A DNA stretch of 64,000 nucleotides from the NCBI GenBank assembly GCA_965216155.1, contig CBDCFD010000005.1, forward strand, positions 835,067-899,066, given 5' to 3'. Below the pieces are notes generated by a model. It ran no database searches and was not told the DNA's origin. It saw only the letters and a program-made list of their open reading frames with translations. The position numbers and the translations under genes were made by a program. Source of the stretch: CATOSP01 sp965216155. Its GTDB lineage: Bacteria > Chloroflexota > Dehalococcoidia > Lucifugimonadales > UBA3495. This document shows, piece by piece, positions 1-8,491 of the stretch (positions within the stretch are counted from its first letter, which is position 1; each line of letters begins with the position of its first letter).

Positions 1-1
1 C

Positions 2-1357
2 GCAGAGGAACCGGAATGGTATAGAAGGTGGATCAAGGAAGCGTCCACGGTAGTAGCAGACGTGATGATTCGGTCTGCCATGTCGGCGATACGGGCCGGG
101 AAAGAACCCACACCATTCCGTTACGGACTTGCATACGAGCTAAGAGACGCTGAGATGGCGCAGTTGGTGAGCCTGCCCCTGCTGCGAGGGTTTCCGGTCC
201 GTTGCAAGTCGGAACAACTTTCCACATTGGATCACCTGCTTTGGGCTGCCCTGAGACATGCCGACAGGGCATCGTTGCGAAAATTGATCGATATGAAACT
301 GTCCCGGAAGAGCATGGGCGTTTCCCAACGCGTTCACTGGCTATCCGCGGGGCTCATGCTCTCACCTGATGAGTACCGCCAGCCCCTGGAAGAATTTGTC
401 GGAGGACATGACGACCGGAGCCGGCAGCTGGCCTCGTTCTGCAGTCCGAAGGGGCAGCCTCACCTCGGGCCTGACGATAACTTTTCGCCCGTGGCGGATG
501 GTCTAAATACACCAACTCTTGAGCTTCTCATCAAGCTGATAGGAAGCGCTTTCGGACCGGTTGGACTGCATAGAGGATGGGTCACAGACGAGCATTTGGC
601 CCAAAACGAAGTCAGAGATCTAATACAGCGGCTGGCGTCTTCCCCGGACAAGGACGCGACACAGGCATTGGCGGCACTGGCATCTGACGAAGGGCTCCAC
701 AAATGGAAAGATGAACTCGATAAGGCTGTCAGTCGCCAGCGGGTCATTCGCCGTGACGCCTCGTATTGCCACCCGAGCGTGGATCAGATTTGCAGGACCT
801 TGAACGGTGGATTGCCTGCCAACCCAGGTGATCTGGCAGCGCTGGTTCTGGACCGCTTGGAAGAGATCGGCAAGCGAATCCGCACCGGTAACACCGACGA
901 CCGGCATCAGTACTGGAACGAGGACCCATATGGACGTCTTCGTGAACCAAAGAACGAGGCTGCGTGCCGCAACGCCCTTCTATCTGACCTCAAGCAACGA
1001 CTTCCGCCAGGGATCGGCGCGGAACCTGAAGGGCAGTACGCCAATGCCAAGCGATCAGATATACGTGTTGCATGTGCGGACTTCAACCTGCCGGTAGAGG
1101 TCAAGAAGAACACGCATCGAGACTTGTGGAGCGCCCCCCGGATGCAGCTGATCTCCAAGTACACCAGCGACCCTGATACAGAAGGGTACGGGATCTACCT
1201 GGTTTTCTGGTTTGGCGCGGCCCTCACGCAGGCGCCGGCAGCAGGTCCCCGGCCGGCTACTCCAGAAGAATTGCGCAGGCAATTGGAGGCAACCCTCACA
1301 GATGAGGAGGCCCGCAAGATCTCCATCTGCGTGATTGACGTTGCCAACCCGAAGTGA
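2..1357 (+). CDS. PD-(D/E)XK nuclease-like protein, 5' truncated by window edge
   Basis: The frame is open from the first bases of the window, so the true start lies upstream; the first in-window ATG at 62 is internal. The last 150 residues carry a nuclease-like signature: an acidic residue in AEPEGQYA, then SDIRV, then LPVEVKKN, which fits the E...D...ExK order of the PD-(D/E)XK fold. The N-terminal two thirds are mostly helical-looking and unrecognised. The gene ends 359 nt before a same-strand SIR2-domain gene, a neighbourhood typical of defence islands. A nuclease or effector role is inferred. An inactive PD-(D/E)XK-fold protein is the main alternative. Confidence 0.6.
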   Translation, partial: AEEPEWYRRWIKEASTVVADVMIRSAMSAIRAGKEPTPFRYGLAYELRDAEMAQLVSLPLLRGFPVRCKSEQLSTLDHLLWAALRHADRASLRKLIDMKLSRKSMGVSQRVHWLSAGLMLSPDEYRQPLEEFVGGHDDRSRQLASFCSPKGQPHLGPDDNFSPVADGLNTPTLELLIKLIGSAFGPVGLHRGWVTDEHLAQNEVRDLIQRLASSPDKDATQALAALASDEGLHKWKDELDKAVSRQRVIRRDASYCHPSVDQICRTLNGGLPANPGDLAALVLDRLEEIGKRIRTGNTDDRHQYWNEDPYGRLREPKNEAACRNALLSDLKQRLPPGIGAEPEGQYANAKRSDIRVACADFNLPVEVKKNTHRDLWSAPRMQLISKYTSDPDTEGYGIYLVFWFGAALTQAPAAGPRPATPEELRRQLEATLTDEEARKISICVIDVANPK

Positions 1358-1716
1358 TCCCCCAGAATCGCAGATGGGCCACTGGCTCGGGATGGTGGCC
1401 CACCTGTAGGGTGAAGAGGGGCTGCATCGGAGCGGAGAGAGGGAATGTCAGGGAAGATGAGGAGAGGGCCGACGGTGGGCCGTACTGGGACTCGGTGAAC
1501 TACCGCGGTCTGCACCGACATCAACACTTACCCGTTAACTTGATCCCTTGCGAGTCCGCACACACAAGCCTGTTGCGGCTTGGAGGGCAAACGTCGGTTC
1601 CCTTAAGATCGGGTTGCCTGTAGGAAATACGAGGGCTTGAGTAGCGTAACAATGTAGCTGCTTCCGCCACTGCATTTCGGACAGTTGTTTCCAATCCAAG
1701 AGAAGGTGAATTCCTG
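1358..1716. other. Intergenic, no gene recognised
   Basis: This is 359 nt between the truncated nuclease-like gene and the SIR2 gene. Short open frames here have no recognisable content. A GAAGGTG stretch about 10 nt before the ATG at 1717 could serve as a weak ribosome binding site. Confidence 0.5.
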
Positions 1717-3468
1717 ATGATCGATCCGGTGCAATCACTGGCAGTCTCGATGCACGCAAACCCCGGAGTGTATGCTCTCCTGCTTGGATCGGGTATATCA
1801 CGGCCTGCGGGTATTCGAACCGGCTGGGAAATTACTGTTGACTTGATCGAGAAGATGGCAGCATCCACAGGCCAATCGGTCGAAGGAAGCCTTGAACAGT
1901 GGTTTCATGAGAAATACGGCAGAGCTCCTAATTACTCTGAGTTGCTAGATGGTCTGGCTAGAACCCAAACTGAGCGCCAGCGGCTGTTACACTCCTATTT
2001 CGAGGCCAACGACCAAGAGCGGGAGGAGGGCCTCAAGGAGCCGACTGCCGCCCATCGTGCTATAGCGGATCTAGTTGCCCAGGGATATGTGAAAGTCATC
2101 ATCACCACTAACTTCGACCGCCTGACTGAGACAGCGTTACAAGATGTAGGGGTTGTGCCCACTGTCTTGAGTTCACCTGAGCTCGTCGAAGGTGCCATCC
2201 CGCTGATTCACATGAAGTGTTGCGTCTTCAAGGTGCACGGGGATTACCCCGACCCCCGCATCCGGAATACACATGAGGAACTCGACCAATATCCCGAAGG
2301 GTACGACCGGCTTCTTGACCGTGTCTTTGACGAATTTGGCCTAATCGTGTGTGGGTGGTCGGCCGAGTGGGATAACGCACTACGTGCGGCCCTGTTACGC
2401 ACGCCGACAAGGCGTTTTAGCACCTACTGGGCTACTCTTGGAAAACCAGGCGAGAACGCACAGCAGGTGATACAACAACGAGACGCACAGACGATAGCGA
2501 TCAAGGATGCCGACACTTTTCTCAATGACATTCGAGAGAGTGTGAGGTCCATTGATGAACTGTCGAAATCAGACCCCCGGTCAGCTGAGATAGCTGTCAC
2601 CAGTATGAAGCGTTACCTACAAGACCCGAATCACCGGATTGACCTTTCAGACCTCGTCGCAAGGACTATTGAGCGTGTGGTGCAGGAGGCTTCAAATCAA
2701 CCAATCCACGGTCAGGGTGTCACTACCCCAAATGCAGAAACAGTGACAGCGCGATTGCGTTCCTATGAATCTGCGTCCACGATCCTCCAGTCTATTGCGG
2801 TCATTGGTGGGTCTTGGGCAGAAGATGACCATTTCTCGATGTGGGAAAGAGCAATTGAACGTTTGGGCGACATGCCCTTGGCCAACGGAAACATTATCTG
2901 GCACGGTCTCAGAGCATATCCGGGGAAGCTGCTTCTGTATTCTTTAGGTCTGGGTGCCGTCCATTCCGGCCGTCTGAAATTCCTAAACCATATTTTTCGG
3001 TCCAAGGTCCGTTCCAACAACGAACACATTCCTGCGGTTAGGTTTCTGGTCGATTTCTGCTCGGTTAAGCAGCGTGACTGGGGTTCATTGATGGAAGGTA
3101 TGGACCGTCATTTCGTCCCCTTCAGCGACTGGTTGCATGATGCACTTCGACATCCTGCAAGGCATCTGAACATTAGCGATGACAGGTACTCGTTCATTTT
3201 TGATAAGTTCGAGTTACTGGTAGCCCTTGGATTCATGCGGCAGGACGAATTTGGTGATTGGGCACCAGCGGGAGCATTTATACATCGTGTGCAAAACCGA
3301 CGGCGCATACTAGCAGAGATGCGGGAGTCTATCTCGAGCTTACAGAATCGGTCTCCGTTCGTCGAATGTGGAGTCTTTGGGGAAACGTCTGACGATTGCC
3401 TTCAATTACTCCAGGCATTCGAAACATTTATCTTGCAAGTGGCTCACCGGTGGGGGATCTTTGGGTGA
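1717..3468 (+). CDS. SIR2-domain protein, probable NAD+-consuming defence effector
   Basis: A 583-residue protein with an N-terminal SIR2-like NAD-binding domain (about residues 10-280). Visible motifs are GSGISRPAGI near residue 24, TTNFDRL near 130 (the Asn expected in the NAD pocket), KVHGDY near 170 (the catalytic-type His) and CGWS near 210. The remaining 300 residues form an unrecognised C-terminal region. In stand-alone anti-phage SIR2 proteins this layout couples NAD+ hydrolysis to a sensing domain. The upstream neighbour is a PD-(D/E)XK-like gene on the same strand. Base composition is more AT-rich than the downstream genes, consistent with transfer. The SIR2 call is firm. The defence role is inferred from family and context, and a protein deacylase is less likely given the domain arrangement. 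Confidence 0.85.
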   Translation: MIDPVQSLAVSMHANPGVYALLLGSGISRPAGIRTGWEITVDLIEKMAASTGQSVEGSLEQWFHEKYGRAPNYSELLDGLARTQTERQRLLHSYFEANDQEREEGLKEPTAAHRAIADLVAQGYVKVIITTNFDRLTETALQDVGVVPTVLSSPELVEGAIPLIHMKCCVFKVHGDYPDPRIRNTHEELDQYPEGYDRLLDRVFDEFGLIVCGWSAEWDNALRAALLRTPTRRFSTYWATLGKPGENAQQVIQQRDAQTIAIKDADTFLNDIRESVRSIDELSKSDPRSAEIAVTSMKRYLQDPNHRIDLSDLVARTIERVVQEASNQPIHGQGVTTPNAETVTARLRSYESASTILQSIAVIGGSWAEDDHFSMWERAIERLGDMPLANGNIIWHGLRAYPGKLLLYSLGLGAVHSGRLKFLNHIFRSKVRSNNEHIPAVRFLVDFCSVKQRDWGSLMEGMDRHFVPFSDWLHDALRHPARHLNISDDRYSFIFDKFELLVALGFMRQDEFGDWAPAGAFIHRVQNRRRILAEMRESISSLQNRSPFVECGVFGETSDDCLQLLQAFETFILQVAHRWGIFG

Positions 3469-3521
3469 CCGTAATTGCAACTAAATACGATGCTCCAAAC
3501 TGGTCGATTTTGACAGCAAGG

Positions 3522-3689
3522 CCCGAATGTCCGACGCACGATGTGTGACATGGTGGTCTGACCATAGACCAGGCCCAGCAGGGTCAACCGCAGGATGGCT
3601 TGAAAGGGATGCCGCACTCCCCTGGCCTTCCTGGGGTCCGAAACTTGTTCCAAGCACTTGAGCAGAAAGCCCGCCGCTTCCATATCCAC
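3522..3689 (-). pseudogene. ISAs1-type transposase, N-terminal remnant
   Basis: The translation runs through FLLKCLEQVSDPRKARGVRH and QTTMSHIV, which match the start of ISAs1/H-repeat transposases (DDE_Tnp_1-associated domain). Similarity stops after about 56 residues and the frame runs on into the end of the SIR2 gene. A second ISAs1 piece lies on the opposite strand at 3725, so the element has been broken and inverted. Confidence 0.6.
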
Positions 3690-3724
3690 ACACTCCCATC
3701 TCTCTATTACCTACCCTTGTAAAC

Positions 3725-3905
3725 CCTCCTCAAGGACTTCGCAGTCATCCTAACCGGCTGGGTTGCCCATGTGGTGGCGGGGCAGGAACTGAACGCCTCG
3801 GTGGACGGGAAGTGGGCCAAGCAGTCTGAGGACACCCGGGGGAATCCCCTAATGATGGTGAACGTGCTGGCCCACGACCTGAAGCTGTGTCCGCCCCAGT
3901 GGCCC
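3725..3905 (+). pseudogene. ISAs1-type transposase, internal remnant
   Basis: This frame reads ELNASVDGKWAKQSEDTRGN followed by PLMMVNVLAHDLKLC, the central part of an ISAs1 transposase including the first catalytic Asp context (VDGK). There is no start codon and it is cut at the end of the gamma-glutamyltransferase gene. Its orientation is opposite to the N-terminal remnant at 3522-3689. Confidence 0.6.
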
Positions 3906-3928
3906 AACATGCCTCCGCCATTGACATC

Positions 3929-5734
3929 CTACAGGGCCAGGGCGTAGCAGGCCCGCCGCGGATCGGCGCCGGTGCTGAGAGAGCCGGCTGCGTCGTCCCG
4001 GACCGAGACAGTGGCTCCCAGGCCACAGTTGGCGGTCCGTTCAATTTTGTGCCCCAGAACCCGCAGCGCATCGGCGGTGGAATCGGGGATTCCCGGTTCC
4101 AGGTCGAGTTGGCCCGGATAATAGACGTGGGGATAAAAGGAATTGACATTGCTGGCGGTGGCGAACCGGGGCGCCTCCACGGCCTGCTGGGGGTCCATTC
4201 CAAAAACGAGGGAGTTGAGCATCAACTGCACGTTGGCCTGGACCTGATTGTCGCCGCCGGGACATCCGACGGTCATCAGAGGTTGTCCCTCTTTGGAGAT
4301 GATGTAGTTTACCAGGGTAGTCCTGGGACGCTTGCCGGGTTCGACGACGTTGGGATGGCCGGGTTCGCAGTTGAACATCTCTATGCGTGTGCTCAGGGCG
4401 CAACCCAGCTCAGGGAAGAACACGGATTTAGCGAAGGAACCGCCGCTGATGGTGCCGCATACGAGGTTGCCATGCCGGTCAAGGACTGAAACGTGGGTGG
4501 TGCCGTCGTCGGCGGACGGGTCAGCACCGGCTACCGCCGGCTCGGACATGACGGGGGACGGGGTGGAGCCCCGGTGTTTGGAGAAGCGCCAGGGGTCTCC
4601 GGCCGGAGGTTGGGCCGGGTACGCGCCTTCGGGGTCAATCAAATGGGCGCGCTCGGCGGCGTATTCTTTCGACAGCAGTCCGTCCACCGGGACGGTGGCG
4701 TATTCGGGGTCGGCGTAGAAAGCCTCCCGGTCGCCGAAACACAGTTTCAGGGCTTCGGCCACGGTATGGATGTAGGCCGGACTATTGTGACCCATCGCTT
4801 TGAGGTCGAAGTTCTCCAGGATGTTCAGGGTTTGCATGAGCATGGGGCCCTGACTCCACGAGTCCTGGCCCTGGATTTCGTAACCGTGGAAGCTGCCGCC
4901 GACGGGAGTCTCAAACCGGCTGGAGTAGGAGGCGAGGTCCTCCGTGGAAATGATGCCGCCGACCTTTTCCGAACACTCGACAATCAGCCTGGCAATGGGG
5001 CCGCGATAAAAGGCGTCGCGGGCGGCCTGCATCCGCTGGGAGCGGTCGCCCGGGGCTTCTGCCGAGGCGTCGTGCAGGGTCTGCAGGGTGGTGGCCAGCC
5101 CGGGCTGCACCAATAGGGAACCGGCGGGAGGCACTTCCCGGTCATGGTAGAACACATCCCATCCGCCGGGCGGGAAGTTATCGAATTGCCGTTGACCGGA
5201 AGTGGAATTGAGTCGCTCCAGCATGTACTCGTAGTTGGGGATTCCCTCTGCGGCGTAGCTGACGGCCGGAGCGATGACGTCGGACAGTTCCATGGTCCCG
5301 TAGCGTTCCAGCAAGGAGATGAATGCGTCAACGATGCCGGGCAGCGTAAAGGAGAGGGGGGCATCCTTCCCGGGACCGGTGGGAATGCGTTGGTGGCCCC
5401 GGGAAAGGTAGAAGTCGGCGGTGGCATTGCCGGGCGCCGTGCCCTGTCCCGACAGGGACAGCAGGTCTCCGCTGGAAGCATCGTAGAGCATGAAGACGCC
5501 CTCGGCGGCCAGGGAATAGGAGGCGATGGGTTCGACGACAGCGGCGGCGAATCCGGCGGCCACCAGCGCGTCGAAGGCGTTGCCGCCGGCCATCAACATT
5601 CGCATACCGGCCATGGACGTCAGGTAGTGGCCGGAGGAGATGACCCCCTCGGTGGAGCGCACCACCGGGCGGCCGGTGACGGGCAGAGATATGTCACCCT
5701 GTTCGAGGTTGTGATGAGATTGTGCGCTTACCAT
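3929..5734 (-). CDS. Gamma-glutamyltransferase family protein
   Basis: A 601-residue Ntn-hydrolase of the gamma-glutamyltranspeptidase family, which transfers or hydrolyses gamma-glutamyl groups (for example from glutathione). The start is taken at MVSAQSHHNLEQGD; the frame is open 225 nt further upstream but that part looks non-coding. Family landmarks are GGNAFDALVAAGFA near the N-terminus, LPGIVDAF, and GTTHVSVLDRHGN, whose first Thr after the Gly is the expected autoprocessing nucleophile. SGGSFAKSVF and the TVGCPGG region follow. No signal peptide is evident, so it is probably cytoplasmic. It lies alone between IS remnants and MITE-like repeats. Confidence 0.9.
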   Translation of the reverse strand: MVSAQSHHNLEQGDISLPVTGRPVVRSTEGVISSGHYLTSMAGMRMLMAGGNAFDALVAAGFAAAVVEPIASYSLAAEGVFMLYDASSGDLLSLSGQGTAPGNATADFYLSRGHQRIPTGPGKDAPLSFTLPGIVDAFISLLERYGTMELSDVIAPAVSYAAEGIPNYEYMLERLNSTSGQRQFDNFPPGGWDVFYHDREVPPAGSLLVQPGLATTLQTLHDASAEAPGDRSQRMQAARDAFYRGPIARLIVECSEKVGGIISTEDLASYSSRFETPVGGSFHGYEIQGQDSWSQGPMLMQTLNILENFDLKAMGHNSPAYIHTVAEALKLCFGDREAFYADPEYATVPVDGLLSKEYAAERAHLIDPEGAYPAQPPAGDPWRFSKHRGSTPSPVMSEPAVAGADPSADDGTTHVSVLDRHGNLVCGTISGGSFAKSVFFPELGCALSTRIEMFNCEPGHPNVVEPGKRPRTTLVNYIISKEGQPLMTVGCPGGDNQVQANVQLMLNSLVFGMDPQQAVEAPRFATASNVNSFYPHVYYPGQLDLEPGIPDSTADALRVLGHKIERTANCGLGATVSVRDDAAGSLSTGADPRRACYALAL

Positions 5735-6183
5735 CTCAGATCCTCCGGTTGCCGGTGTTGAGTACGTGCCGGTCGATGGGATGGAGACGAGCCTATTATA
5801 AGCAAAGCTGAAGGACGCAAGGAAGTTTGGTGGGCCAGTTTGGACGGTAGACAGAACCACTTTCGAGCTTGCAATGCCATTATAGCAACGAGGAGTGGCC
5901 AGGTCGCAGCAGGAATCCACGTGAACCGGTACCCGTTGAGGGCATTGCGCCGGTCCCATTTGGGGTCAGGCCCGAGCTTGGGAAGCCCGGGTGGGATTGT
6001 CGCAGACTCACTTCCTCGATGGCGTTTGGGAAGACCGCGGCCCCGGGTTCGATGCCGTCGACGGCAAACCCACTGAGGCCCGGCCCGTGAGTAATCTTAC
6101 GGTTGCGAGGGGTCCGATCAATCTCCCATTGCAGGGAGTCAGGGATGGCCATGATGTTGTACGGAAGCTTGGCGGACTCCGGG
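5735..6183. other. Intergenic region upstream of the GGT gene
   Basis: This stretch contains the promoter side of the minus-strand transferase gene and no convincing coding sequence. Small open frames on both strands do not look like proteins. Confidence 0.5.
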
Positions 6184-6325
6184 CTAGTGTCCTGTATCCG
6201 TAGTTCGCCGCATAAATCGGAAGCTTTCTGAAAGGACAGGAAACCGGATTCTTGCTCGAACTAGAGCAAAGATCAACGTGGACTGCCACTTTATTTTCCA
6301 ATGAACTACGGATACACTACACTAG
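6184..6325. mobile_element. MITE-like element 1 (142 bp, CTAGTGT ends)
   Basis: The ends are a 23-bp imperfect terminal inverted repeat: 6184-6206 begins CTAGTGT and ends TGTATCCGTAGTTC, and 6303-6325 is its reverse complement with two mismatches. There is no coding sequence inside. Ends of the form C-TA-G are compatible with insertion at TA by an IS630/Tc1-mariner-type transposase, and an IS630 remnant with a CTAGTACT end occurs at 44023. Confidence 0.55.
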
Positions 6326-6499
6326 AAGTCTGGCCGGAAAGCCATTGGCCGAGTTTCGCGGTACGCCAATCAGACGGATTACAGTTTTTAGGGCATGATA
6401 GTATATGTATTACGTTTCATAATCCCACTATTACATCAATGATCGGCGTAAAGAAAACGACGGCTTGGGGAGAATCGGGGTTTCCGGCCAGACTTCTAG
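6322..6499. mobile_element. MITE-like element 2 (178 bp, CTAGAAG ends)
   Basis: A 19-bp perfect terminal inverted repeat, CTAGAAGTCTGGCCGGAAA at 6322-6340 and its complement at 6481-6499, bounds an AT-rich non-coding core. Its left CTAG is the right CTAG of element 1, so the two elements abut and share the putative TA target. Confidence 0.55.
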
Positions 6500-6629
6500 G
6501 GATTCTGCTGGCCCCTTACCGGGGAGTTCATGGATGCGTACGGGGTCTCGACCCTAGTCAACCGCCCGTCCAACGACGGGACGGAGGTGGCGCCGCCGGT
6601 GGGGAGGGGTTGTTGTGATGTGAGTCTGC

Positions 6630-7007
6630 CTATTCGAGTCTTTTCCGGTGAGCTTCCTCGAATTCTTCCGGTGGTGGTGGGTAGATGTAGTACCAGTCGT
6701 GGTTGAAGACCAGTTCGCGGTCCTTGTCGATGTCATTCAGGGTGGACAGTCCGGTGCCTGGCTTGCCCGTCTCTCGGTTGACCACCAGGACCGTCAGGGG
6801 CGGCAGGTTGTTATCCTGGCAGTAACGCATCACCGGGTCCAGAAGCCGGGTCATGAACTGGGCTCCCGGCGATGTGTAGCCGAGCGTCCGGGCGAGGGCG
6901 CCGTAGGTCATGGTTTGCCGGTTGTGGGCCATGCCGATGAGCACCAGCCATATCTGCATGGCTCGGCTGTATACCGTAGAGTCTTCCGCGAAGAATTTCA
7001 CGATCAT
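6630..7007 (-). CDS. Conserved hypothetical protein, MGMT-like helix-turn-helix
   Basis: A 125-residue cytoplasmic protein. Landmarks are YSRAMQIWLVLIGMA, NRQTMTYGALARTLG, LPPLTVLVVNRETGKPGTGL and a C-terminal FNHDWYYIYPPPPEEF. The TYGxLAxxLG helix-turn-helix followed by TVLVVN..GxPGxG recalls the DNA-binding domain of alkylguanine alkyltransferase-like proteins, but there is no PCHRV active-site Cys. A nucleic-acid-associated role is therefore only a guess. It stands alone, followed on the same strand by broken genes. Confidence 0.65.
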   Translation of the reverse strand: MIVKFFAEDSTVYSRAMQIWLVLIGMAHNRQTMTYGALARTLGYTSPGAQFMTRLLDPVMRYCQDNNLPPLTVLVVNRETGKPGTGLSTLNDIDKDRELVFNHDWYYIYPPPPEEFEEAHRKRLE

Positions 7008-7078
7008 GTTGTCCTTGGGGGTTGTGCTTCGCTACGTGTCGTTCTTTCATCCATTGGGTTCCGAATTTAGTCTCGCGG

Positions 7079-7647
7079 TCATTCTTGGGTCCCATCGTCT
7101 CCCGTTTGCCTTTCGTACGATTGGCGCACCACTCCCATCACGTAGGGCAGTTCGTCCGGGTTGGCAAGTCCTACTTCCACATCTCCGTTGCCCCACCTTC
7201 CGATGTTCGTCACGTCGTGCGCGAGTCCCCTCGGGTCATGGAGTTCATGGATCTCATGTTCAGGCTTAGATTCAACCGGGTCGCCTGGGGAACCACGTCT
7301 ACGAAGTTAGTTTCGGCCTTGTAGGCGACGTAGAGTTTGAGGAACTCCTCTGAAACACATGGGTAGATGGCCAACACCTCCCTTCTAAATTCCTCGAAGA
7401 GGTGCCTGGTATTACTTCCTTCCGCCAGATAATGGTGGTCCTCAATCGTGTAGTTCTTCGGCTGCTCCCCTGTGTCGGGCAGATATGTCCGTTGTTTCTC
7501 CTCGCTCAGCGACGGACCTTTCCATACCGTTGTCGCCTTGTTAGCCAAGCGTTCGGCGCGGGCGCGAATCGTGGTTGCGTCCCACCTGTCCAGTTCCCCT
7601 AAGCCTTCGTTCATCCGCAGCGGGCTTTCCCGGAACCCGCCCTTCAT
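7079..7647 (-). pseudogene. GmrSD-like (DUF1524/DUF5655) restriction protein, C-terminal remnant, frameshifted
   Basis: The 5' part reads LDRWDATTIRARAERLANKA (end of a DUF1524 HNH-like domain) and then KLYVAYKAETNFVDVVPQAT, the hallmark of the DUF5655 domain that closes many GmrSD-type DUF262/DUF1524 restriction proteins. Near 7250 the frame breaks. Reading on in another frame gives HELHDPRGLAHDVTNIGRWG and DELPYVMGVVRQSYE up to the stop at 7079, exactly the expected C-terminus. A single missing T explains the shift. The N-terminal DUF262 ATPase-like domain is absent, replaced at about 7640 by a surface-protein fragment. Confidence 0.7.
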
Positions 7648-8411
7648 ATCTCGTTTCTCCGCGAAGGGCCGGTCGCCAGGCTGAACACGATGTCGCCGTC
7701 GCCATCAGAGTCCAGGAAGAATATCCAGGCGTTCTCCAGCCCGTCCTCCTCGTGCCGTCTCACGCTGCTCACCGTGGCGCCGGTCAACGACACCGAGGGC
7801 GTCGTCTTCTCAAACGACGCCACCGGCAGGCTGAAGGCGACGATCACCTGGGGCCGGTAGTCTGCACCATTGTGGCGAGCCGATTGGAACCGGCTGTCCG
7901 GCAGTGATGCCGTGAGCGGCGCCGGAGCCGCCGCCACTTCGACAGTCGCCGCGCTGATCAGGGTCTCCTCGTTGTCCCGGTCGTCGGTGAAGGTCACCCG
8001 GACCTGGATGGTCTGTCCCTGCTCGCTGGCGGTCAGGGTGTGGCTGGAGCCGGTGGCCCCGCCGATGTCCGTACCGCCGGCGATCCACTGGTATTCGAAG
8101 GTTGCGTTGGTCAGTCCGTCCTCGTCGTCTATGGGCGAGGTGTCCGCCGTCAACGTCTGGTCCACCTGGGGAGTTCCGCTGATGCCGGGCAGGCCGGTGG
8201 GCGCGGAGTTCTCAGGCTCAACGACCTGCTCCGAGACGCCTCCTGCGGGAGTACCCTTCGCCTCGGTCGAAGCCGGGCCGTCGCCCACGTCGTTGGTGGC
8301 GATGACCCTTACGGCGTACTCCACCCCGCCGGTCAGATCGGTGATGGTGTGGTTTGTTTCTTTTTCATAGGTTTTAGGACCATCCAACAACGGGAACATT
8401 GCCATCAACAT
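7644..8411 (-). pseudogene. Fragment of a modular surface protein (FnIII plus Ig-like repeat)
   Basis: The 255 residues start inside a fibronectin type III domain (TNHTITDLTGGVEYAVRVIA). They pass through one Ig-like repeat (GTPQVDQTLTADTS, then EYQWIAGG and QVRVTFTDD) and end in a domain with ADYRPQVIVAFSLPV and DGDIVFSLATG. There is no signal peptide and no cell-wall anchor. The 3' end runs into the DUF5655 remnant. The same modules occur at 22.0, 26.3, 47.6 and 52-61 kb, so this is probably a displaced segment. Confidence 0.65.
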
Positions 8412-8491
8412 TCATGCCGTCGCGGTTCCCTACGCTATCGCCCATCACGTTCGCACGACCCAAGGAGTCAGTTGTCCGGCAAATCTCATCA

